From assembly GCA_046723735.1 (NCBI GenBank), contig JBKOVB010000050.1:1-5829 (forward strand): a stretch of 5,829 nucleotides of DNA. The letters are read 5' to 3'. A program made the translations under genes and the position numbers. The notes beneath the pieces are model-generated. The model made no database searches and was not told the origin of the DNA. It worked only from the letters and a program-made list of their open reading frames with translations. This DNA is from RYN-111 sp046723735 (GTDB lineage Bacteria; Actinomycetota; Actinomycetes; Mycobacteriales; SCTD01). Positions 1 to 5,829 of the stretch are shown here, piece by piece; position 1 is the first letter of the stretch; every line of letters starts with the position of its first letter.

Positions 1-16
1 GAACGACCACGGGACC

Positions 17-30
17 CACCTCCGGGGGTG
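17..30. repeat. Palindromic repeat, copy 1
   Basis: CACCTCCGGGGGTG is an inverted repeat with one mismatched pair. It matches the perfect palindrome at 94-107 in 13 of 14 bases. Both copies are followed, 3 and 5 bases later respectively, by GAAGG (34-38 here), so the repeated unit is about 22-24 bases in direct orientation, with 77 bp between the starts. Its role is unknown: it could be a pair of operator sites or small RNA hairpins. Confidence 0.5.
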
Positions 31-93
31 CCGGAAGGCCAGGCGCGGCAACGCCGACCTTCAGAGGGAGAGAACCTGACGGTCCCTTCCAAG

Positions 94-107
94 CACCTCC
101 GGAGGTG
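94..107. repeat. Palindromic repeat, copy 2 (perfect)
   Basis: CACCTCCGGAGGTG is a perfect 14-bp palindrome with no spacer. As RNA it would fold as a 5-bp stem with a CCGG loop. The flanks (CCTTC at 85-89 and GAAGG at 113-117) could add a second, bulged outer stem. No T-run follows, so an intrinsic terminator is unlikely. It lies about 90 bp upstream of the gene at 198 and is the partner of the copy at 17-30. Confidence 0.55.
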
Positions 108-197
108 TCCGTGAAGGACTAACCCTGACCTATATCAGCGGGACGCCAGCACTCTCCGCCGTCGAAAAGGGCTGGCCCGTCTCGGAAGGATGGCGAC

Positions 198-800
198 ATG
201 ACCCCCCGACCCGGCTCCTTCCACCGTGACGAGCAGCCGGACTGGGCGCTGTGGGTGCTGGACCACGGGCTGCCCGAACTACCGGCACAGCTCGCGGTGG
301 ACGAGTGCGTGCCTGTCTCCCGCTGGCTCGGGCCCGACATTGCCGCGGTCACGACGGTGACCCGCTACGTCGACGACGAGGGCGACGAGTGGGTCGACGA
401 CGACACGATGTTCTTCCTGCGAAGCGCGCACGGATGGGAGCAGGACGGGGGGTCGGGCGGCGCTGGCGCCCCTGTGGTGGACGACGACGCCTACGCCTCG
501 AACAGAGGTGTCTTCGGCGACCGACCGCTGGCTCCGGACCAGGTCGTCATGGAGCCGAGCGTCTGGTCCGGGGGCAGGGATTGGTCCGCCGTCGCAGTGA
601 TAGGGCTGGCGGGCAGCAACGCAGCCGTCGGCGAGGTCGAACAAGCAGGACAGGTCGTGAGGGCCCCGCTCGAAGCACCGGTCGGGATGTTTGTCATCGC
701 GTTCCGGGGCGAACAGCCCGCCGTCGTACGCGTCCTCGACGCCACCGGCAAGATCCTCGACGCGATCCAGGTCGGCCCAACCGGTCCCCCGTCCTGGTGA
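198..800 (+). CDS. Hypothetical acidic protein, 200 residues
   Basis: I do not recognise a characterised family. The ATG start is supported by GGAAGGA at 184-190, with a 7-base spacer. The protein has no signal peptide and no clear membrane segment, so it is probably cytoplasmic. Residues 59-70 are strongly acidic (DDEGDEWVDDDT), followed by a GGSGGAG linker at 84-90. The C-terminal part (about 130-192) looks beta-rich, with alternating hydrophobic strands such as VAVIGLAG (132-139), GMFVIAFRG (163-171) and VVRVLDATGKILDAI (176-190). From memory this resembles a small beta domain seen in uncharacterised actinobacterial proteins, which is inference only. Codon use is somewhat less GC-biased than in its neighbours: ATA at 600, AGA at 504 and TTT at 690 are rare codons for such a genome, hinting at an accessory or younger gene. 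It converges on hemW with 12 bp between the stop codons. Confidence 0.8.
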   Translation: MTPRPGSFHRDEQPDWALWVLDHGLPELPAQLAVDECVPVSRWLGPDIAAVTTVTRYVDDEGDEWVDDDTMFFLRSAHGWEQDGGSGGAGAPVVDDDAYASNRGVFGDRPLAPDQVVMEPSVWSGGRDWSAVAVIGLAGSNAAVGEVEQAGQVVRAPLEAPVGMFVIAFRGEQPAVVRVLDATGKILDAIQVGPTGPPSW

Positions 801-812
801 CGCGTCTTGAGG

Positions 813-1991
813 TCAGTCGACGAGGTCGCGGACCACGGCATCGGCGAGCAGCCGCCCGCGCAGGGTGAGGACCAACCTGTCGTCCTCGCGAGTGAGCACG
901 CCGTCCTCGACGTGCCGTGCGGCTGCCGCCAGTCCGACGGGTGACAGTACGCCCGAGGCCAGTCCGCTCCTCAAGCGCAGCTCGAGCAGGACCCGCTCGA
1001 CTCGCTGGTCCTCGGACGACAGGACCTCCCGGGCGTGTGCCGGGGTCCGCCCGGCCCCGAGCCGCTGCCCGTAGGCCGCAGGGTGCTTCACGTTCCACCA
1101 CCGCACACCGCCCACGTGGCTGTGCGCGCCTGGACCCGCGCCCCACCAGTCCCCGCCCTGCCAGTAGCCCAGGTTGTGGCGGCACGGCTCACCCCAGTTG
1201 GAGACCTCGTACCAGCCGAGCCCGCCGAACGCCTGCTCAGCCATCAGGTAGCGGTCCGCGAGCGCGTCGTCGTCCGCGACGACCACCTCGCCACGGGCGA
1301 CCTGACGTCCGAGCTTCGTGCCCTCCTCGACGATCAGCGCGTAGGCGCTCACATGGGTCGGCTCGGCCGCGAGCACGGCCTCCAGGCTCACCCGCCAGTC
1401 GTCGTCGGTCTCGGTCGGCGCGCCGTAGATGAGGTCGAGACTGACCTGCTCGAACCCTGCTGCGCGGGCCTCCTTCACCGCCTGCTGCGCGCGGCCCGGG
1501 GTGTGCGAGCGGTCGAGCGCCGCGAGCACGTGCGGCACCGCCGACTGCATGCCGAAGCTGATCCGGGTGAACCCCGCCTCGCGCAGCCGCACCAGGTCGC
1601 GCGCGTCGACGCTGTCCGGGTTCGCCTCTGTCGTGACCTCGGCGTCGGGCGCGAGCCCGAAGAGCTCCCGGATGCCCGCGAGCAGGCGTCCGAGGTCGGC
1701 CGGGGGCAGCAGCGTGGGCGTCCCGCCCCCGACGAAGACGGTGCTGACGGGCGGCGGTGCGCCGAGCACCCGCGCGGCCAGGCGGAGCTCGGCAAGGGCG
1801 GTGTCGACGTACGACGCCTGCATCCCGCCGAGGTCGGTGTAGGTGTTGAAGTCGCAGTAGCCGCAGCGGGTGGTGCAGAACGGCACGTGCACATAGACCC
1901 CGAAGGGGCGGGTCCCGAGCCCCTCGAGCGCCTGCTCCGGGAGGCGCCCGTCGGTGGGGACGGGCTCGCCGTCGGGCAGGGCGCTGGGCAT
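813..1991 (-). CDS. hemW: HemW, radical SAM heme chaperone
   Basis: HemW binds heme and delivers it to target proteins such as respiratory enzymes. It is a radical SAM protein often misnamed coproporphyrinogen III oxidase (HemN). The 392-residue length fits the family. Visible motifs: the [4Fe-4S]/SAM site CTTRCGYC (C39, C43, C46) followed by DFNTYT; the SAM-binding GGGTPT (88-93); TEANP (121-125); SFGMQS (145-150); DLIYGAP (186-192); and the HemW-type HNLGYW (272-277) followed by GAGPGAHSH (284-292). A winged-helix-like C-terminus follows. The roughly 30-residue N-terminal extension (MPSALPDGEP...) is typical of actinobacterial HemW and supports this ATG. No good ribosome-binding site precedes it. 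The gene starts 9 bp after the soxR stop, so translation is probably coupled to soxR. The hrcA gene that commonly follows hemW is absent; a convergent hypothetical gene takes its place. HemW is the better name than HemN because of the cysteine-motif context and HNLGYW. Confidence 0.95.
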   Translation of the reverse strand: MPSALPDGEPVPTDGRLPEQALEGLGTRPFGVYVHVPFCTTRCGYCDFNTYTDLGGMQASYVDTALAELRLAARVLGAPPPVSTVFVGGGTPTLLPPADLGRLLAGIRELFGLAPDAEVTTEANPDSVDARDLVRLREAGFTRISFGMQSAVPHVLAALDRSHTPGRAQQAVKEARAAGFEQVSLDLIYGAPTETDDDWRVSLEAVLAAEPTHVSAYALIVEEGTKLGRQVARGEVVVADDDALADRYLMAEQAFGGLGWYEVSNWGEPCRHNLGYWQGGDWWGAGPGAHSHVGGVRWWNVKHPAAYGQRLGAGRTPAHAREVLSSEDQRVERVLLELRLRSGLASGVLSPVGLAAAARHVEDGVLTREDDRLVLTLRGRLLADAVVRDLVD

Positions 1992-2000
1992 GGTCCCAGG

Positions 2001-2465
2001 CTAGGCGCGGCGCTCCTCGGTGAGCGCCCGCGGGAGGCGCACCGCCCCGGGGCCGGCGGGAGCCAGCGCATCCTCGGGGTTGTAGAGGCGACAGGTGCGC
2101 AGCGAGAGGCACCCGCAGCCGATGCAGGAGTCGAGCCCGTCGCGCAGCGCCTGCAACGCCGCGATCTCCTCGTCGAGCCGCGCCCGCCAGCCGCGCGACA
2201 CGCGGGACCAGTCCGCGACCGTCGGCGTGCGCGAGCCGGGGAGCGAGTCGAGCGCGGCGCGGACCTCGTCGAGCGACAGCCCGATGTTGCGGGCGGCCCG
2301 CACGAACGCCAGCCGCCGCAGCACCTGCCGCTCGAAGCGCCGCTGCCCACCGGCGGTACGGGTGGCCTGGATCAGCCCCTGCTTCTCGTAGAACCGCACG
2401 GCCGACGGCGCGAAGCCGCTGCGGTGCGCGACGTCGCCGACGGTCAGGAGGTCGTCGGATCGCAC
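2001..2465 (-). CDS. soxR: SoxR, redox-sensing MerR-family activator
   Basis: SoxR is a dimeric MerR-family regulator whose [2Fe-2S] cluster is oxidised by redox-cycling compounds, switching on its target promoter. With the GTG start chosen here the product is 154 residues, the length of E. coli SoxR. Visible features: an N-terminal winged helix-turn-helix (LLTVGDVAHRSG..., through VRFYEKQGLI and GGQRRFERQVLRR), a dimerisation helix rich in R, L and E (WRARLDEEIAALQALRDGLD), and the cluster motif CIGCGCLSLRTC, with the same CxxCxCxxxxxC spacing as E. coli SoxR. Start choice: AAGGAGG at 2473-2479 lies 7 bases before the GTG at 2463-2465. An in-frame TTG at 2496-2498 would add 11 residues, but it lies inside the operator, lacks a ribosome-binding site and probably precedes the transcription start. 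In actinobacteria SoxR typically controls a few oxidoreductase or transport genes and answers redox-active metabolites. The gene is divergent from the SDR and 9 bp upstream of hemW. Confidence 0.95.
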   Translation of the reverse strand: MRSDDLLTVGDVAHRSGFAPSAVRFYEKQGLIQATRTAGGQRRFERQVLRRLAFVRAARNIGLSLDEVRAALDSLPGSRTPTVADWSRVSRGWRARLDEEIAALQALRDGLDSCIGCGCLSLRTCRLYNPEDALAPAGPGAVRLPRALTEERRA

Positions 2466-2472
2466 GGCTCTT

Positions 2473-2479
2473 CCTCCTT
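2473..2479 (-). promoter_or_regulatory. Ribosome-binding site deciding the soxR start
   Basis: On the minus strand this reads AAGGAGG, a near-perfect Shine-Dalgarno sequence, 7 bases before the GTG at 2463-2465. It lies downstream of the alternative TTG (2496-2498) and so cannot serve it. It is the main evidence for the shorter soxR product. Confidence 0.85.
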
Positions 2480-2508
2480 GACTTGAAGTTGACTTCAACT
2501 CTCAACCT
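2478..2508 (+). promoter_or_regulatory. Predicted SoxR-activated promoter of the SDR cassette
   Basis: A -35-like TTGACT (2478-2483) and a weak -10-like CAACCT (2503-2508, keeping the key A and final T) are separated by 19 bp, the overlong spacer typical of MerR-family activated promoters. The inverted repeat centre lies 7 bases after the -35 and 12 before the -10. As I recall it, the E. coli soxS promoter has the same arrangement. Transcription would start near 2515, leaving a leader of about 20 bases that contains the AAGGAG ribosome-binding site (2525-2530). Confidence 0.65.
2483..2498. promoter_or_regulatory. SoxR operator (inverted repeat)
   Basis: TTGAAGT-TG-ACTTCAA is a perfect 7+7 bp inverted repeat with a 2-bp centre. 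With one mismatch (2482/2499) it extends to 2480-2501. Aligned on its centre it shares about 12 of 18 bases with the E. coli SoxR box CCTCAAGTTAACTTGAGG, recalled from memory, with the best match in the inner AAGTT/ACTT. It lies in the gap between soxR and the SDR, within the 19-bp promoter spacer. Confidence 0.75.
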
Positions 2509-2526
2509 GGACGCAACCGACGTCAA
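2498..2526 (-). promoter_or_regulatory. Candidate soxR-hemW promoter
   Basis: Read on the minus strand: TTGACG (2526-2521), a 17-bp spacer, then GAGAGT (2503-2498), which keeps the A and T at positions 2 and 6 of a -10. Initiation would fall near 2491, inside the SoxR operator, so bound SoxR could block it. It shares bases with the divergent plus-strand promoter. This is motif reading only. Confidence 0.45.
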
Positions 2527-2535
2527 GGAGACCTC

Positions 2536-3204
2536 ATGCCGCTCGCTCTCGTCACCGGCGCCTCACGCGGCCTCGGCCGCGCCCTCGCCCACCACCTGGC
2601 CGACGACGGCTGGGACCTGGTACTGGACGCACGCGACGGGACCGCGCTGGAGGCTTCCGCCCCCGAAGGCGCGACGGTCCTCCCGGGCGACGTGACCGAT
2701 CCGCAGCACCGGCAGGCGCTGTACGACGAGGTCCGCCGCCACGGGACCCTCGACCTCCTCGTGCACAACGCCAGCACCCTCGGTCCGACGCCGCTCCCCC
2801 GCCTGGACGAGCTTCCGCTGGACGGGCTTCGCGCGATCTACGAGACGAACGTCCTCGCGCCGCTGGCGCTCACCCAGCTGCTGCTCCCGCACCTCAGCGG
2901 CGCCGTCGTCGCGATCACCTCGGACGCCGCCGACGAGGCCTACGAGGGCTGGGGCGGCTACGGCTCGGCGAAGGCCGCGCTCGAGCAGCTCATGGCCGTG
3001 CTCGCCGTCGAGGAACCGCGGCTGCGGGTCTACGCGCTCGACCCGGGCGAGATGCAGACCCGGATGCTGCAGGAGGCCTGCCCGGACGAGGACCTCTCCG
3101 ACCGCGCCCTGCCGGAGACGGTCGCACCCGTGCTGCCGCGGCTGCTCGCGCTGCCCAGCGGGCGCTACGCCGCTGCCGACCTGCTGACCGGCGTGGCCCG
3201 GTGA
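2536..3204 (+). CDS. Short-chain dehydrogenase/reductase (SDR family)
   Basis: This is a classical SDR, an NAD(P)H-dependent oxidoreductase acting on a carbonyl or hydroxyl substrate that the sequence does not reveal. Visible motifs: the cofactor-binding TGASRGLG (7-14) at the start of a Rossmann fold, GDVTD (51-55, adenine-side contact), HNAS (77-80, in place of NNAG), N105, and the catalytic S129, Y142 and K146 (YGSAK). PGEMQT (170-175) corresponds to the PGxxxT segment. The arginine after TGAS may favour NADPH. At 222 residues it is slightly shorter than the usual 240-260, mainly in the C-terminal substrate region. The ATG follows AAGGAG (2525-2530) with a 5-base spacer. It is the first gene of a three-gene cassette and lies behind a predicted SoxR-activated promoter, suggesting a role in handling redox-active compounds such as quinones or reactive carbonyls. 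That role is inferred from context. Confidence 0.92.
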   Translation: MPLALVTGASRGLGRALAHHLADDGWDLVLDARDGTALEASAPEGATVLPGDVTDPQHRQALYDEVRRHGTLDLLVHNASTLGPTPLPRLDELPLDGLRAIYETNVLAPLALTQLLLPHLSGAVVAITSDAADEAYEGWGGYGSAKAALEQLMAVLAVEEPRLRVYALDPGEMQTRMLQEACPDEDLSDRALPETVAPVLPRLLALPSGRYAAADLLTGVAR

Positions 3205-4187
3205 GGCGCAGCGCGACCGCCCCGCCGGAAGCGCGGGGCCTGGCCCGGGACGAGGTGCGGCTGCTCGTCGCCACCGGCGATGGGGTGAGCGAGTCGTCGT
3301 TCCGGCAGCTGCCCGAGCACCTCGAGCCGGGTGACCTCCTGGCGGTCAACACCAGCGCGACGCTGCCCGCCGCCGTACCCGGGCGACGCGGCGACCAGCC
3401 CGTCATGGTGCACCTGGCACGGCAGGACGACGACGGCACGTGGGTCGTCGAGGTCCGGCCGGCCGGAGCCGCGACCGGACCGCTCCCCGGCCTCCGGGCC
3501 GGTGACCGGCTGGACCTCCCGGACGCGACCGCCACCGTGGTGGGCATGCTGCCCAGACAGGACCGCCTGCACCGGGTGGCGTTCCGCGGTGACGCGCACG
3601 ACGTGATGCGGCGGCACGGGCGGCCGGTGCGCTACGCCTACGTGCCCGACGCCTGGCCGCTGAGCGCCTACCAGACCGTGTTCGCGACAGAGCCTGGCAG
3701 CGCCGAGATGCCCTCCGCCGCAAGGCCTTTCACCGCCGAGCTGGTGTCCCGACTGGTGAGCCGTGGTGTGCTGGTGGCTCCGGTGCTGCTGCACACCGGG
3801 CTGTCGTCGCAGGAGCCCGGTGAGCCGCCGCAGCCCGAGCGGTACCGCGTCAGCGCGGCGACGGCCGACCTCGTCAACCACGTGCGCTCGCGCGGCTCCC
3901 GAGTCGTCGCCGTCGGTACGACGGTCACCCGGGCCCTCGAGACCGTCGCGGCACCCGACGGCACCGTGCGGGCCGGCGAGGGCTGGACCGACCTGGTGCT
4001 CGGGCGCGGCCGGACGGCGCGCGCGGTCACGGGCATCGTGACCGGCTGGCACGAGCCGGGCACGAGCCACCTCGACCTGCTCGTCGCGGTCGCCGGACAG
4101 GTGCTGGTGCGGGCTGCGTACGACGAGGCCGAGCGCCGTGACCTGCTCTGGCACGAGTTCGGGGACAGCTGCCTGCTGCTCCCCTAA
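3201..4187 (+). CDS. Divergent QueA-like protein
   Basis: QueA transfers and isomerises the ribosyl group of S-adenosylmethionine onto preQ1 in tRNA to make epoxyqueuosine. Homology is visible in order: RDEVRLLV (16-23), GDLLAVN (44-50), YQTVFA (157-162) with EPGSAEMPSAARPFT (164-178), VVAVGTTVTRALE (235-247), TDLVL (263-267), TGIVTGWHEPGTSHLDLL (277-294) and HEFGDSCLLL (318-327). Several hallmarks have changed: PTAGLHF is PSAARPF, NTRVxPARL is NTSATLPAAV, PPYI is RYAYV, and the LHVGxGTF...HxMHSEY stretch is about 7 residues shorter and lacks HxMHSE (198-215 reads HTGLSSQEPGEPPQPERY). The length of 328 residues is below the roughly 340-360 usual for QueA. The GTG start overlaps the SDR stop (GTGA) and has no clear ribosome-binding site, implying translational coupling. 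Membership in the QueA fold family is secure, but the canonical reaction is doubtful, so I assign no symbol. Confidence 0.85.
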   Translation: MRRSATAPPEARGLARDEVRLLVATGDGVSESSFRQLPEHLEPGDLLAVNTSATLPAAVPGRRGDQPVMVHLARQDDDGTWVVEVRPAGAATGPLPGLRAGDRLDLPDATATVVGMLPRQDRLHRVAFRGDAHDVMRRHGRPVRYAYVPDAWPLSAYQTVFATEPGSAEMPSAARPFTAELVSRLVSRGVLVAPVLLHTGLSSQEPGEPPQPERYRVSAATADLVNHVRSRGSRVVAVGTTVTRALETVAAPDGTVRAGEGWTDLVLGRGRTARAVTGIVTGWHEPGTSHLDLLVAVAGQVLVRAAYDEAERRDLLWHEFGDSCLLLP

Positions 4188-4198
4188 CCTGCTGCGCC

Positions 4199-4798
4199 AT
4201 GGAGCTCGTCCTGGTCCGGCACGCCCTGCCCGTACGCGTCGACGCGACGGCGGACGGGCGCCCGGCCGACCCGACGCTGGCCGAGCTCGGGCACCGCCAG
4301 GCGCGCCGGGTGCTGCACGCACTCGAGCTCGACAAGGTCGCCGCGCTCTACTCCAGCCCGGCCTCGCGAGCCCGGCAGACCGCGTTGCCGCTTGCCGACG
4401 CGCTGGGCCTGGAGGTACGCGTCGAGAGGGGCATCGCGGAGTTCGACGCCGACGAGACGTCGTACGTGCCCGTGGAGGAGCTGCGCGCCGCCGACGACCC
4501 CCGCTGGCACGCCCTCGTGCGCGGCGACCTGTCCCAGACCACCGTGGACCCGGTGGCCTTTCGCAACCGGGTGGTCGCCGCGGTCGAGGGGATCGTGGCG
4601 CGGCACCCCGGCGAGCGGGTCGTGCTCTTCACGCACTCCGGCACCATCAACGCCTACGCCGGCCACGTGCTGGGGCAGCCCCGGGCACTGTGGTTCGCCC
4701 CGACCTACGCCAGCGTCACCCGCATCGGCGCCGCCCGTGACGGCCGCCGCGGCGTCGTCAGCCTCAACGAGACGAGCCACGTCCGCGACCTGCTCTGA
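4199..4798 (+). CDS. Histidine phosphatase family protein
   Basis: This belongs to the phosphoglycerate mutase-like histidine phosphatase superfamily, which works through a phosphohistidine intermediate. Substrates range from sugar phosphates to nucleotides and phosphoproteins, and this one cannot be predicted. The catalytic set is complete: R7-H8 in LVRHALP (RHA where RHG is usual), R57 in SSPASRARQTA, the acid E81 in GIAEFD, and H146 in FTHSGTIN. The 199-residue length is normal. There is no signal peptide, so it is cytoplasmic. The ATG lies 11 bp after the QueA-like stop, without a clear Shine-Dalgarno sequence, which suggests reinitiation or leaderless-type translation within the operon. 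It is the last gene of the SDR cassette and converges on lepA with 52 bp between the stop codons. Whether it acts on a product of the two upstream enzymes is unknown. Confidence 0.92.
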   Translation: MELVLVRHALPVRVDATADGRPADPTLAELGHRQARRVLHALELDKVAALYSSPASRARQTALPLADALGLEVRVERGIAEFDADETSYVPVEELRAADDPRWHALVRGDLSQTTVDPVAFRNRVVAAVEGIVARHPGERVVLFTHSGTINAYAGHVLGQPRALWFAPTYASVTRIGAARDGRRGVVSLNETSHVRDLL

Positions 4799-4850
4799 CC
4801 TTCGGACCACCACGCGGCCTCGCACGCCGCATCCTCTGACGCAGCGGGGG
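4799..4850. other. Convergent intergenic gap
   Basis: This 52-bp gap separates the phosphatase and lepA stop codons. It contains two weak 5-bp inverted repeats: GCGGC/GCCGC (4814-4830), and CTGAC/GTCAG (4836-4854), which runs into the lepA stop. Neither has a T-run, so I do not call a terminator, although transcription from both sides must end around here. Confidence 0.4.

Positions 4851-5829
<979 letters not shown>

Larger units (their letters stand above)
1..197. other. Upstream region without a recognised gene
   Basis: No recognisable gene lies here. One plus-strand reading frame (from base 2 to a TGA at 77-79) is open to the window edge, and nearly all of its codons end in G or C. It could therefore be the last 25 residues of a gene lying mostly outside the window, but the peptide is not recognisable. 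The other two plus frames stop at 112-114 and 120-122 with weaker third-position bias. The region holds two copies of a 14-bp palindrome and a short AT-rich spot (TATATC, 131-136), the only plausible -10 element for the gene at 198. I see no convincing -35 hexamer at a normal distance. No tRNA or known riboswitch core was recognised. Confidence 0.5.

Noticed and set aside
40..90. Glycine-riboswitch-like bases (GGAGAG and a nearby GCCGA)
   Set aside because: The order and spacing do not match the conserved aptamer core, and the downstream gene is not a glycine-related gene.
813..1991. Annotation as oxygen-independent coproporphyrinogen III oxidase (HemN)
   Set aside because: The length of 392 residues, the cysteine motif followed by DFN, and the HNLGYW segment fit HemW, which lacks that oxidase activity.
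1035..2486. Long plus-strand open frame (about 483 codons) across hemW and soxR
   Set aside because: It lies antisense to two well-recognised genes in a high-GC genome, where stop codons are rare in opposing frames. The product is low-complexity, rich in R, A, G, V and P, with no motif and no ribosome-binding site.
3165..4322. Minus-strand open frame (about 385 codons) across the QueA-like gene
   Set aside because: It opposes a gene with clear QueA-family motifs, its product is arginine/alanine-rich without domains, and it would break the tight plus-strand operon.

Overview
This is a high-GC stretch with very strong G/C bias at third codon positions. Its protein families point to an actinobacterium: HemW has the actinobacterial-type N-terminal extension, SoxR sits next to a single target operon, and LepA has an actinobacterial-style sequence. 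I cannot name a genus. The window holds six complete genes and one truncated gene, with no RNA gene, insertion sequence or CRISPR array that I can support.

Layout. Positions 1-197 are non-coding or contain only the tail of an unknown gene, and carry two near-identical copies of a 14-bp palindrome. Positions 198-800 (+) encode an unrecognised 200-residue acidic protein that converges on hemW, with 12 bp between them. On the minus strand, soxR (2001-2465) is followed after 9 bp by hemW (813-1991), so the two probably share a transcript. Divergent from soxR, across a 70-bp gap, is a tight plus-strand cassette: a short-chain dehydrogenase (2536-3204), a divergent QueA-like protein (3201-4187, overlapping by 4 bp) and a histidine phosphatase (4199-4798, after an 11-bp gap). 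The cassette converges on the 3' half of lepA (4851-5829, minus strand, cut by the window edge).

Regulation. The soxR/SDR gap holds a 16-bp perfect inverted repeat inside an unusually long 19-bp promoter spacer facing the SDR. This is the geometry expected of a SoxR-activated promoter. A second promoter-like pair faces soxR, and its predicted start lies inside the same operator, which suggests autorepression. These signals also argue that soxR starts at the GTG at 2465 and not at the TTG further upstream.

Interpretation. The most interesting unit is the predicted SoxR-controlled cassette. It joins a redox enzyme to a QueA homologue that has lost several hallmark motifs of the tRNA ribosyltransferase-isomerase family and has no other queuosine gene nearby. 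LepA and HemW, often close neighbours in actinobacteria, lie on the same strand here but are separated by about 2.9 kb containing soxR and the cassette.
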